The notes: generated by a model not told the origin, from the sequence alone. Positions 33,734 to 42,326 are shown, counted from the stretch's first letter. The stretch: 43,432 nucleotides of DNA from Clostridia bacterium (GCA_017460395.1 JAFUBA010000092.1:1-43432); one strand, 5' to 3'. Program-made: numbers and translations.

Positions 33734-35011
33734 TCAGAAGATTTTCTGAAGGAAGTTGTACAGCGCCAGATGCCAGTCACCCATGGAGTGATACCGCATG
33801 GGAAAGATATCGAATGTGGTATTGACTCCCTTGGTCAGGCGGGACTCGGCAGACAGAAGTGCTGCATAATCCTTGAGCTGCTGGGGCAGGGCAAAGTCGA
33901 AATTGCCGCTGGAGACATACAGGTAATGGATGGGAAGGGAGGATAATTCTCCGCTCTGGATTCGCTCACTCAGGTAGGAAGCATCGGTTCGGCTTCCACT
34001 GAAGGTGCCGAAATAGCTGAAGTAATCCAGACAGCCGCCCAGTACAGACCTGTAGGTGGTGACAGCACCGCGAGAAAGGCCTGCAAACGCCCGATGGTCC
34101 CGGCTTTCGGCAAAGCCTGTGTCATCTGCGGTGGCGGCATAGGTGGAAAACTGCGATTCCACAGCCGGCATGAGATCATTGCGTAGCTCCTCGCGGAAGG
34201 TATAGGTCAGCGGTTCCAGATCATCTCTGCAGTCGTCCTCCACATAGAAGGTTGGCGTGACAACAATGAGTGGTTGAATTTCCCCGGCATCAATCAGCCG
34301 ATCCAGCATGACGGTGTTATAGGGAAAGGTTTTCAGCCAGTAGTTCTCATCGTCTCCAGTACCGTGGAGCAGATAGAGAATATCATACGGGGTCTGAGGA
34401 TCATAGCCTGCGGGGAGATAGACATTGGCATGCTTTGTGACGTTACGGGAATCCGTTGCGTATGCCCGTGTTTCATAGGCCAGGTCTACAACCACCCCGG
34501 CAGGCGCATTCGTTCCGGTATCCCATTTGGTCGGGACGGCCCAGATCTGCCTTGCTGCGGGGCCTGCATCCGATTTCGCGCGCCAGGTCATTGTGCCCCA
34601 GAGAGCGGCAGTACACAGCAAAAGCACGGCAAGAAGAATACACAGGACACGGTCCGGAGGCGCAGGACGCCGTTTCTTCCATAGAAGCAGGCCGGTTCCA
34701 AGGATGGCCCAGACAAAGCTGGCGATGGACTGAATCAGGAAGCCCAGGTAGAAAAGCGTGGTTCCGATGTTGTTCATGTAACCGAAGAGGATGATCCCGA
34801 CGATACCCGGAACAAGCATCAGGAAAGGAATATCGCTCCTAAAGGCAATCAAGGTGACAAGCAGGATGGCACTTTCCAGAACGAGTGCGGTGATCACCGG
34901 AATCAGTGCGCCCAGGGATACAACACGTATCAGGTCAAAGACGGCAGTCAGCAGAATGATTCCACCGCAGACAAGAGAAAGCGCCTTTTGACGCACGGCA
35001 GTCTGTTTCAT
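33734..35011 (-). CDS. Membrane-anchored alpha/beta-hydrolase esterase (CE1/feruloyl-esterase-like)
   Basis: 425 residues; start ATG 35011 after GGAAGGG. The first ~150 residues hold four membrane helices (ALSLVCGGIILLTAVFDLIR, LVTLIAFRSDIPFLMLVPGI, then two more). The rest is an esterase-D-type hydrolase. Family marks are HANVYLPAGYDPQTPYDILY, LLHGTGDDENYW, the nucleophile elbow AGLSRGAVTT, and a C-terminal His region (YHSMGDWHLALYNFL). Such enzymes remove acetyl or feruloyl groups from xylan; the substrate here is inferred from the GH3 neighbour. The catalytic domain probably faces outside. Last gene of the operon. Confidence 0.88.
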   Translation of the reverse strand: MKQTAVRQKALSLVCGGIILLTAVFDLIRVVSLGALIPVITALVLESAILLVTLIAFRSDIPFLMLVPGIVGIILFGYMNNIGTTLFYLGFLIQSIASFVWAILGTGLLLWKKRRPAPPDRVLCILLAVLLLCTAALWGTMTWRAKSDAGPAARQIWAVPTKWDTGTNAPAGVVVDLAYETRAYATDSRNVTKHANVYLPAGYDPQTPYDILYLLHGTGDDENYWLKTFPYNTVMLDRLIDAGEIQPLIVVTPTFYVEDDCRDDLEPLTYTFREELRNDLMPAVESQFSTYAATADDTGFAESRDHRAFAGLSRGAVTTYRSVLGGCLDYFSYFGTFSGSRTDASYLSERIQSGELSSLPIHYLYVSSGNFDFALPQQLKDYAALLSAESRLTKGVNTTFDIFPMRYHSMGDWHLALYNFLQKIF

Positions 35012-35078
35012 AGCAACCCTTCCTAAGAGGACCGGTCAGACCCCGAAGGGTCTGACCAGTCTGTGCATGAGGTGGATA

Positions 35079-35447
35079 TCACTTCACATCTGCGGCAAGA
35101 ACGGTGTTTACGCCCGTGCAAACGGAGGAGAGGACAAGCAGCACAGCACTGGCTATCCAGGAGGCGCTCAGACCGTTCATGTTGTTCTTGGAGAGAATGT
35201 CTCCGATCTCATCAAAACCGAGGCGGATAAAGATCGCCAGGGATATGAGGGTCAGAACAAAGGGAACATATTCTGCCACAGGGATTTTGCGCAGGGAAAG
35301 GACAACGCAGCACACGGCAGCTACGGCCATCGATGCGATGATTACAGCGGAGTGATCACGGGATACAGAGAAAGCATAGATGAGAGCGCAGACGCAGGTG
35401 AGTACTGCGCAGACAAGAGACATGACGGCAAACTTACTCTTCTTCAT
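35079..35447 (-). CDS. Small four-helix membrane protein of unknown function (122 aa)
   Basis: Start ATG 35447, only 4 bp after the GH3 stop; its ribosome binding site GAGGTG lies in the last GH3 codons, so translation is coupled. Four membrane helices are visible (SLVCAVLTCVCALIYAF, SAVIIASMAVAAVCCVVLSL, AEYVPFVLTLISLAIFIRLG, SWIASAVLLVLSSVC). No family recognised. The coupling suggests a partner role with the membrane-bound GH3 or the esterase. Confidence 0.85.
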   Translation of the reverse strand: MKKSKFAVMSLVCAVLTCVCALIYAFSVSRDHSAVIIASMAVAAVCCVVLSLRKIPVAEYVPFVLTLISLAIFIRLGFDEIGDILSKNNMNGLSASWIASAVLLVLSSVCTGVNTVLAADVK

Positions 35448-35451
35448 GATC

Positions 35452-38379
35452 TTACACCTCTAGCTTCTTTCTGGTGGATTTGACAATGAGTGCTGCTGCC
35501 AGGAGCAGTGTCAGTGCGCCGAGCACGCCAAGAACGACGTAGGCTGCAGTCTCCCAGTAGGGGAGGACATGGACAACATGTGCTGTGGGGGACAGACCGT
35601 TGATACCGGTGCTGTCGGCGATATTGTAGAGGATGCTGTGAACAGCATTGCGCAGGTTGTTGAGGGTCACAGGATCCTTTTCGACATGGTCCATCAGATA
35701 ATCGTAGAAGCTGGTGCCGGAGGTTGCCCACATGGTATTGCCTGCGGCAAGGCCGGATTCCATGTTCTGATAGGTCACATTCATGGCCATATCTGTGTCC
35801 ATGATGGCTGTGGACCCCCATTCAGTGCGAACGATACCGGTCATCAGGCCGGGATGCGCCTGGGCCCAGGTCATGCCGATACGGTTGAATGCGCACATGG
35901 CACCTTTTGCCTGACCCTCGGTGAGCGGCTTCTCAAAGGCCTTGAGGTAGACTTCACGGATCGCCTGTTCATTGGAGAAGGTAGCTACACCCTGACGGTT
36001 GGTTTCCTGGTCGTTGAGCACAAAGTGCTTGATATAGGCGATGGTGCCCTTGGACTGCATGCCGACAACTTCCTCATATCCCATTTCACCGGAAAGGAAG
36101 CCGTCTTCGGAGAAGTATTCGAAGTTTCTGCCGGCATAAGGCGTACGGTGTGTGTTGCTGGCGGGGGTGTAGGCGCCCTCGGTGTCGGTGCGCAGCCAGT
36201 CTTCGCCCATGGCAATGCCTACACGGCGGAGCAGGTCACGGTTAAAGGTGGAAGCACGGACGACTTCGCCGCAAAATCCGGTAGCGGAGGAATTGTCCTC
36301 AACATATTTGCGTCCGGTATTGCCCTGAGGGCCATCCTTCATGAACATGGCGGGATAAGCAATGTTGGAGATGGGCTTGAGTGCGGAGCCGGAGACCATG
36401 GTTACCATGTCATCAATGGTCATCTGGTCAAGAAGCTTTTCCCAGGCAGGATCATCAAAGGAGAGACCGTACATCTTGGCCAGCGTCATCTGCGAGTCGA
36501 CACCGTACTGATGGGTGGGGGCACTGCTGGCCAGGGTGTTATAGGTGTAGAAGGGATCGAGCATTTCCAACATCTGTGCGTTGGCTGTCAGCGCTGTATA
36601 GGGTGTGGGGAAGGTGTTCCAGTCACTGCGGGTGAGGTAGGGAACATCATAACCGTAATAGCCCAGATCGGCGTCATCAAAGCGGTTGGTGATTTCTCCT
36701 CCGCTGTAGGCGGTATTCAGCAGGGCCTTCTCGGGGTTTGTCCAGGCATAGACGCAGTCAAGGTTGCCCTCGGCATCCATGCCGTCCGCGACAGTCTTGC
36801 CGCGGTAGGCGAGGACATTATTCAGTGCGCTGTGTGCGCTGTCGCCGATAGCGAAGAAGTACTCACCTTTGTCGAGCACGTAGGTCTTCTCCCCCTGATA
36901 GTCGTAGGAGGCGAAATCCTGTCTGTCGGCATGGATGGTGACGGTGGTGCTTTCACCGGGCTGCAGGAGAGAGGTCTTGTCAAAGCCGATGAGCTGGATG
37001 GCGGACTTTTCAATGCCGCCTCTGACATAGGGCTGCTGGGCATAGAGCTGAATGACGCTCTTTCCGGCGGTGGTACCTTCGTTCGTGACACTGACCTCAA
37101 TGTCAACGCCGTTGTCGGTCATAGTGCCGGACACGATTTTCTGTGTAAAGGGAAGACCATTGTCCGCACCGTAGCTCAGACCATAGCCAAAGGGATAGAC
37201 GACCTCGCTTTCATAGCTCCAGGTATCGCCGACAAAGGCACCTGCGGAGGAAGAAGCGTTGGTGTTTTTCGGATCAAGCACACTGTCGGCATAGCGCGTC
37301 TCATAGTAGCGATAGCCAACATAGATGCCCTCCTGGTAGACCACATAATTCGGACCAAAGTTTCCGGTAATGACCGCGCGGGCATCATCTGCGTTGGTAT
37401 ACTGGAAGCTTCCGAAGTTCTGCATGGCAGGTGCGGAGATGGAATCAGCGGCATAGGTATCGACGAGCCGGCCGGAGGGATTGACCTGGCCGGTGAGTAC
37501 ATGGGCGATTGAGCGTGCGCCGCTTTGTCCGACGCCGCCCACCCACAGGCAGGCCTGTACGCCGTACTCTTCCTGGTCTACCCAGCTGAGCTCCATGGCA
37601 TTGGAGGTGTTGATCAGAGCGATGATCTTGGAGAAGGCACCGCTGTCGTGGATTTCGCGCAGCAGGTCCTTTTCCTGCTCCTGAAGAGCAAGATATTTTT
37701 CGCCGTCACCGAATTTGCCACTGGGCATATCGGAGCCTTCACCGCCCACACGGGCGATGACAACGATGGCAGCATCGGCATACTCACTGTAGGAAGCACG
37801 AACTTCATCGGTATAATCGGCGAGGGGAGCTTCAGCGACAAAGACCTGTTCCGGGGTGGCCCCCATCCAGCCGCCGTTGCTGCGTTTGTAACCTTCCTTA
37901 CCGTCATAGGTCTTGTAGAAGTCCCAGAGGACGGGATTGACGGTGTACCCTCCGTCCTCCTCAAGCGCGGTGCGCAGATCAATGGCCACGGAGGCATCAA
38001 TTCCGCCGCCGCCCGTGCCGCCCAGGACAAGATCCACCGAAGAGCGGCTGAACAGAGAGACTCTGGCGCCAGAGGCAAGCGGGAGTGCAGCCTGCTCATT
38101 TTTCAGAAGCACGATGCCTTCGTTCACAACCTCCTGGACAAGCTTATCAGCTTCGGTTTTCCAGTCGGCCAGCGACAGACCGTTGGTGGTGTAGGGGTTG
38201 AGCGTCTGCGCTCCGGCAGTATCCTCCAGGCGGTACATTTCACCGCCGATGGTGCTGCTGACCAGGGAACGGTAGGCCGTAGCCCCGGCGGTGACACCGA
38301 TGACGACTGCCATGAGAAAGCTTGTAATGACAAGCAGTCGCCGGAGTGCCTTGACAGAGAGTCCATGTTTTTTCTTCAT
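35452..38379 (-). CDS. GH3 beta-glycosidase anchored by N- and C-terminal membrane helices
   Basis: 975 residues. An N-terminal helix (LLVITSFLMAVVIGVTAGAT, ~residues 14-33) and a C-terminal helix (AYVVLGVLGALTLLLAAALI) followed by KSTRKKLEV anchor both ends, leaving the enzyme outside. Domain order is reversed as in the other two GH3 proteins: sandwich (NEGIVLLKNEQAALPLASGA), fibronectin-like domain (VYPFGYGLSYGADNGLPF), then barrel with THRTPYAGRNFEYFSEDGFL, KHFVLNDQETNRQG, and the probable nucleophile Asp863 in AIMDTDMAMN. The nucleophile context DTDM is atypical (SDW/SDM elsewhere), so substrate or rate may differ. Start at 38379 after GGAGGATGTACCG. The upstream spacer holds a LytTR-like repeat. 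Confidence 0.9.
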   Translation of the reverse strand: MKKKHGLSVKALRRLLVITSFLMAVVIGVTAGATAYRSLVSSTIGGEMYRLEDTAGAQTLNPYTTNGLSLADWKTEADKLVQEVVNEGIVLLKNEQAALPLASGARVSLFSRSSVDLVLGGTGGGGIDASVAIDLRTALEEDGGYTVNPVLWDFYKTYDGKEGYKRSNGGWMGATPEQVFVAEAPLADYTDEVRASYSEYADAAIVVIARVGGEGSDMPSGKFGDGEKYLALQEQEKDLLREIHDSGAFSKIIALINTSNAMELSWVDQEEYGVQACLWVGGVGQSGARSIAHVLTGQVNPSGRLVDTYAADSISAPAMQNFGSFQYTNADDARAVITGNFGPNYVVYQEGIYVGYRYYETRYADSVLDPKNTNASSSAGAFVGDTWSYESEVVYPFGYGLSYGADNGLPFTQKIVSGTMTDNGVDIEVSVTNEGTTAGKSVIQLYAQQPYVRGGIEKSAIQLIGFDKTSLLQPGESTTVTIHADRQDFASYDYQGEKTYVLDKGEYFFAIGDSAHSALNNVLAYRGKTVADGMDAEGNLDCVYAWTNPEKALLNTAYSGGEITNRFDDADLGYYGYDVPYLTRSDWNTFPTPYTALTANAQMLEMLDPFYTYNTLASSAPTHQYGVDSQMTLAKMYGLSFDDPAWEKLLDQMTIDDMVTMVSGSALKPISNIAYPAMFMKDGPQGNTGRKYVEDNSSATGFCGEVVRASTFNRDLLRRVGIAMGEDWLRTDTEGAYTPASNTHRTPYAGRNFEYFSEDGFLSGEMGYEEVVGMQSKGTIAYIKHFVLNDQETNRQGVATFSNEQAIREVYLKAFEKPLTEGQAKGAMCAFNRIGMTWAQAHPGLMTGIVRTEWGSTAIMDTDMAMNVTYQNMESGLAAGNTMWATSGTSFYDYLMDHVEKDPVTLNNLRNAVHSILYNIADSTGINGLSPTAHVVHVLPYWETAAYVVLGVLGALTLLLAAALIVKSTRKKLEV

Positions 38380-38420
38380 CGGTACATCCTCCTTCGATGT
38401 TCTGTGATGCCGAACTGAGG

Positions 38421-38451
38421 CTATTAAAGCATCATGAAAAGAGAAATGTAC
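38421..38451 (-). promoter_or_regulatory. Predicted promoter of the GH3 gene in the second operon
   Basis: TTTAAT or TAATAG (-10, 38428-38421) with no good -35 box at 17 bp (GTACAT, 38451-38446). This is expected if the upstream LytTR repeat activates it. Confidence 0.4.
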
Positions 38452-38455
38452 GAAG

Positions 38456-38485
38456 TGGCAAAATTGCGCAGAATTTTGGCAAGAT
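38456..38485 (-). promoter_or_regulatory. Candidate LytTR-regulator direct repeat, 21-bp period
   Basis: On the minus strand ATCTTGCCA-N12-ATTTTGCCA: two 9-bp repeats with one difference, exactly 21 bp apart and just upstream of the predicted -35 of the GH3 gene. The next bases CTTCGTAC share TTCGTAC with the site at 9442. The GTT core of the general LytTR consensus is absent, so a regulator-specific version is assumed. Confidence 0.55.
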
Positions 38486-38505
38486 TTGTCATCTGCGCTT
38501 CTGTG

Positions 38506-39777
38506 TCAGGGCTTTTGGAGCATCACGGTGAGCACGAACAGTTCACCCTCCTGCGTGATCTGGAGACTGCCGTGGTACTGCTTTGCGATGTATTCAATGC
38601 TGCGCAGTCCGAACCCATGCTCGCCGCGTTCAGCCTTGGTTGTGGGAGGAAGCGCGCCTGTGAGGTGGAGCTTTTCCGGAAAATAGTTCTCCACGCGCAT
38701 GACGACCAGCCCCTTGTTTTCAAAGAGGCGCAGAGCAATACAGCGCTTTTCCTGCTGGGGAACACGCTGTTCATACTCAATCGCATTATCCAGTGCATTT
38801 CCGAAAAGGGAAGCGATCTGGCCGGGGCGCATGAAAGAGAGAGCTTCTCCTTTGACCATAACGCTCATTGTGATCCCGTTTCGATCACACACCCATTGCT
38901 TCTCGCTGAGAATGCCGTCAAGGATCGGACTCCTGGTATGGAAGGACTGCTCATAGTGTGCGATTGCCTCACCGATTTCGCGGAGCTCTTCCTGATCGTC
39001 GATGGCCAGACGTTCCAGCCGATGCACCTGATGCTTGAGATCGTGGGCCTTTCGGTTGATGGCATCGATGCTTTCCTGTGTGATCTCATACTGGCGCTGT
39101 TCTCGTTCTACGGTGCGCTCCAGCAGGGCCTTGGACGCTTTTTCCGTACCCAGTGCGAGAAGACCAAACTGAAAGGCCAGACCGAAAATACAGCAGAGGA
39201 TCATGGGAGGCCGTGTCACCCAAATCTGGTCGATCTCATAGCGCTGAAAGAGATACTGCATCAGATAGACAAAAAGCGTGGAGGCGATGGCCAGGGCAAA
39301 GATTGCACCTGTTTCCACGGGATTGCCCTCACGCTCTCTGAGACGAAGTGCCAGAAGACGATAGCCTGCTAAATAGGTGACCCCCATCACGCATAGCGAC
39401 AGTGCCAGTCTGGCAAGCGGAGAAAAAGCATGGGCAAAGGGAAGGTACAGCAGGTTTTCCAGGTTATAGCTGAGATTCTGCAGAAGCTGGGCAGCCACGC
39501 AGCAGAAGAGGATTTCGGAGAAGGGCGCATCAAAGCAGAAAGCCATGTAGGCAATGGAGAGAAGATAGATGGTCATGGTAAAGACACCGGACAGGCGTGT
39601 CGCGATGAGATTGGGAAGGAAGATGGCAAGCACAAGAAAGAGCATGCCACCGCCCAGCATCCGCGCCGGGAAACGGTTTCTTTTGTCCAGATGCCAAACA
39701 AACAGGCATTCCGCCAGCAGAATCTGGGGTATGTATCCATGATTGATTCCGATATGAAACAGCTGAGAGAGGTCCAT
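38506..39777 (-). CDS. GHKL-type sensor histidine kinase (AgrC/HPK10-like)
   Basis: About 423 residues from ATG 39777 (MDLSQLFHIGINHGYIPQIL) with GGTGGATGAG upstream; GTG 39789 would add four residues and overlap the regulator gene. Six membrane helices fill the first ~215 residues, with no extracellular sensor domain. The phospho-acceptor His lies in KAHDLKHQVHRLE near residue 245. The ATPase N-box is LFGNALDNAIEYE and the G-box is HGFGLRSIEYIA. Architecture matches the kinase at 19370, but the HDLKH phospho-box differs from RHEIRSH there, so the pairs are separate. Signal unknown. Confidence 0.9.
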   Translation of the reverse strand: MDLSQLFHIGINHGYIPQILLAECLFVWHLDKRNRFPARMLGGGMLFLVLAIFLPNLIATRLSGVFTMTIYLLSIAYMAFCFDAPFSEILFCCVAAQLLQNLSYNLENLLYLPFAHAFSPLARLALSLCVMGVTYLAGYRLLALRLREREGNPVETGAIFALAIASTLFVYLMQYLFQRYEIDQIWVTRPPMILCCIFGLAFQFGLLALGTEKASKALLERTVEREQRQYEITQESIDAINRKAHDLKHQVHRLERLAIDDQEELREIGEAIAHYEQSFHTRSPILDGILSEKQWVCDRNGITMSVMVKGEALSFMRPGQIASLFGNALDNAIEYEQRVPQQEKRCIALRLFENKGLVVMRVENYFPEKLHLTGALPPTTKAERGEHGFGLRSIEYIAKQYHGSLQITQEGELFVLTVMLQKP

Positions 39778-39778
39778 C

Positions 39779-40486
39779 TCATCCACCACCCATCTGAATA
39801 CCCCGGGCCATACACTCCCAGAATGCTTCCTTGTAGGCTCTGCCTATCGTGAATATCTGATCGGAAAGGTGTACATCGTTTCCATGTACCTCATCGATAT
39901 GTGCGATATTGACCAGGATGGAGCTGTTGAGCAGTGCAAACCCCTGGGCGATGAACTCCTTGCTGATGCTTTTCATGGTTCCGCGCTCACGGTACTCCTC
40001 TCCGGAAAGATGGAAATACAGGTAATGCTTGGCGCTCTCCACATAGAACACATCCCGGTAGAGAACGCGCTTGAGACCTCCGGGAATATGGATGGTGTAC
40101 GTTTCCTTGCTGGGCAGCTGACGGAAAGCCTTGTCCATCTTGATGCGGAAGAGATCGTAGGATACCGGTTTGACGATGAAGTCCAGGGCATCTACTTCAT
40201 AGCCGCGGATGGCATACTGTGCCATGGAGGTGACAAAGATCAGACACACAAGACTGTCAGCGTCACGAAGCTTCCTTGCTGCCTGAAGACCATCCATGTT
40301 CGGCATGGCAATATCCATGAAAATGATCTGATATGTCCCTTTGTATTCGTCAATGAACGAGGCGCCGTCCCAGAAGTGATCCACATGGATGACCTGCCCG
40401 GTTTCTCGGCTCCAGCGCTGGAGAAACGCTGTGAGTGTGTCAGAGAATAGCGCTTCATCCTCAACGATGGCGATGTTCAGCAACAT
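39779..40486 (-). CDS. LytTR-family response regulator
   Basis: 235 residues; start ATG 40486 after AGGAGGTG. The receiver has acidic VEDE, phospho-acceptor Asp58 in IIFMDIAMPNMDG and the Lys-Pro of IVKPVSYDL. The LytTR domain follows (YTIHIPGGLKRVLYRDVFYV, FALLNSSILVNIAHIDEVHG). First gene of the operon RR-kinase-GH3-membrane protein-esterase. Its promoter is TTGAAC-17-TACCAT at 40561-40533. Confidence 0.93.
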   Translation of the reverse strand: MLLNIAIVEDEALFSDTLTAFLQRWSRETGQVIHVDHFWDGASFIDEYKGTYQIIFMDIAMPNMDGLQAARKLRDADSLVCLIFVTSMAQYAIRGYEVDALDFIVKPVSYDLFRIKMDKAFRQLPSKETYTIHIPGGLKRVLYRDVFYVESAKHYLYFHLSGEEYRERGTMKSISKEFIAQGFALLNSSILVNIAHIDEVHGNDVHLSDQIFTIGRAYKEAFWECMARGIQMGGG

Positions 40487-40532
40487 TGGCACCTCCTGAA
40501 AGTAACTGTTTGATTGTAGCTTCCTTATGGCA

Positions 40533-40561
40533 ATGGTAGCAGACTGGAAAGGACCGTTCAA
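40533..40561 (-). promoter_or_regulatory. Promoter of second LytTR/kinase/GH3 operon
   Basis: TTGAAC (40561-40556), 17-bp spacer, TACCAT (40538-40533) on the minus strand, 47 bp before the regulator ATG. Confidence 0.6.
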
Positions 40562-40625
40562 GAGAAAAGGCAGTGTGCACAGGGTCGTCTCGTGATGCAA
40601 AGCCACCCACAGGAGCAAAAGAAAC

Positions 40626-41055
40626 GCTGTCTTCACTGATTGGGTACCTGAGCTGTCCGGGGTAAATCTTCAGACATAATTCCGCGAAGGTGCATTTCGT
40701 AAAAATCAATGTTTCAGACAATTATTGTATCAAAATGTTACAATAATTATATGAAACATGATAAACTTGTGCTTGACAGACGATTATTGTGACGTATACG
40801 ATTTTATCGACAGCTCCGCAAGGAATAGTGGAGATCAGCGCACAGAGGTTCGGGATGAAACCACCTCAGGAAGGGGGAGGCTCATGATCATCGGAAGAGA
40901 AAAAGAGGAAGCAAAGCTGAATGAACTGTATCACAGTGGCAGGGCAGAACTGGTTGCTGTCTATGGCCGGCGGCGGGTGGGAAAGACGTTTCTCGTAGAG
41001 CAGGTGTTCAAGGATAAAATGACATTTCAGCATGCGGGTCTGTCTCCCATTGAAA
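40626..41055. repeat. Right copy of ~430-bp direct repeat
   Basis: Partner of 33165-33595; holds the promoter, palindrome and first 170 bp of the intact ATPase gene. Confidence 0.85.
40711..40757. promoter_or_regulatory. Palindromic operator candidate (right copy)
   Basis: GTTTCAGACAATTATTGTA (40711-40729) and a complement with two changes (40739-40757), 9-bp spacer. CAGACGATTATTGT recurs at 40777-40790 inside the promoter TTGACA (40773-40778)/TATACG (40795-40800). This places one site on the promoter and a double site just upstream, as in an autoregulated gene. Confidence 0.75.
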
Positions 41056-42326
41056 TAAAAGAGAAGTCCGGCGTTCGGCCAATGAGACAACAGCTGGAGG
41101 CATTCTACTATGCACTTCTGTATCATGGGATGAAAAAGACACACATCCCCAAATCATGGCTTGAAGCGTTCATCATGCTGGAGATGTTTCTGCGGGACAG
41201 GGATGATGGGAGCAGACAGGTGGTGTTCCTTGACGAGATCCCGTGGATGGACACGAAGAAATCTGACTTTTTGACAGGGCTTGAAACTTTCTGGAACGAA
41301 TGGGGATGTCACCGGTCCAATCTGATGGTGATTGTATGCGGAAGTGAAAGCTCCTGGATGCTCAGCCGCCTCACGAAGCGTGACGGCGGCTTGCGCCAGG
41401 CCCTCACATGTGAAATGAAGCTGGAACCTTTTACACTGAAACAATGTGAGAAATTCCTGGACAGCAGAAATATCCGCTTTTCCAGATACGACATCGCGCA
41501 AAGCTACATGATTGTCGGCGGGATTCCGTATTATCTGAAGTACTTTGACAGATGCAAAAGCCTGGCACAGAACGTCAATGCCATGTTCTTTGAAGAAGGC
41601 GCAAATCTGAGGCAGGAATATGACCGCCTGTTCTCATCCATCTTCAGAAACCCAGAACAGATGAAGGATATCGTCGAATTTCTGAATCAGCGCAGCTATG
41701 GCTTTACGAGAAAGGAGATCATAGAGCATACAAATGCAAAAGATGGCGGGAAGCTTTCAGAAAACCTGCATGCGCTGATTGCATGTAACTTTGTGATGAG
41801 TTATGTGCCTTTTGGCAGGAAGAAAGAAACACATTACAAGCTGATTGATCCGTTCTGCATCTTTTATTTGAATTTCGTCAAAGACCGCAAGGAGCTGGAC
41901 AATACATTCTGGCAGGAGAATGCTTCTTCACAGAGGATTTCCAGCTGGCGCGGCTATGCCTTTGAGAATCTCTGCTTCTGCCACATTCCACAGATCAAAA
42001 TGGCACTTGGTGTGTTGAACGTAGGCTCTGAAGAATCTGCATGGGTGCAGCACGGTGGTGATGGCCAGCCTGGCACACAGATCGATATGCTGATCGTTCG
42101 AAAGGACAATGTGATCAACATGTGCGAAATGAAATTCTATCAGCGCGCGTTTCAAGCGACGGGGAAAGAGGATCTTCAGCTTCGAAACCGTCAGGCCATG
42201 CTGGGTGAGGTGATCAGGAAGCGGAAGGTCATTCACAACACACTGATCTGTACCTTCGGTCTCGTGGAGAACGAGTACAGTCACATCTTTCAGCAGGTGA
42301 TTACGCTGGACAAACTGTTTGAATAA
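40884..42326 (+). CDS. AAA+ ATPase with C-terminal PD-(D/E)XK nuclease domain (pfam01637/DUF234-like)
   Basis: 480 residues; start ATG 40884 after AAGGGGGAGG. The ATPase domain has Walker A GRRRVGKT (28-35), Walker B VVFLDEIPWMD (~114-123), and a sensor-like MVIVCGSESSWM. A winged helix in the middle (RSYGFTRKEIIEHTNAKDGG) is followed by FEEGANLRQEYDRLF-type helices. The C-terminal domain holds a PD-(D/E)XK-type active site: Asp401 in QIDMLIV, then Glu415 and Lys417 in CEMKFYQ. Proteins of this layout occur in archaea and Bacillota; their role is unclear and sometimes tied to mobile DNA or defence. Transcription is driven by the palindrome-bearing promoter, and a dead 5' copy lies at 33422. 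Lower GC than the flanking glycan genes suggests transfer. Confidence 0.9.
   Translation: MIIGREKEEAKLNELYHSGRAELVAVYGRRRVGKTFLVEQVFKDKMTFQHAGLSPIEIKEKSGVRPMRQQLEAFYYALLYHGMKKTHIPKSWLEAFIMLEMFLRDRDDGSRQVVFLDEIPWMDTKKSDFLTGLETFWNEWGCHRSNLMVIVCGSESSWMLSRLTKRDGGLRQALTCEMKLEPFTLKQCEKFLDSRNIRFSRYDIAQSYMIVGGIPYYLKYFDRCKSLAQNVNAMFFEEGANLRQEYDRLFSSIFRNPEQMKDIVEFLNQRSYGFTRKEIIEHTNAKDGGKLSENLHALIACNFVMSYVPFGRKKETHYKLIDPFCIFYLNFVKDRKELDNTFWQENASSQRISSWRGYAFENLCFCHIPQIKMALGVLNVGSEESAWVQHGGDGQPGTQIDMLIVRKDNVINMCEMKFYQRAFQATGKEDLQLRNRQAMLGEVIRKRKVIHNTLICTFGLVENEYSHIFQQVITLDKLFE

Larger units (their letters stand above)
40487..40883. other. Divergent promoter region of RR operon and ATPase gene
   Basis: Contains the regulator promoter (40533-40561), the right copy of the direct repeat from about 40626, the palindrome (40711-40757) and the ATPase promoter (40773-40800). 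No gene is seen. Confidence 0.6.

Noticed and set aside
35569-37512. 647-residue plus-strand frame across the third GH3
   Set aside because: Antisense to a GH3 gene with all catalytic motifs; no ribosome binding site.
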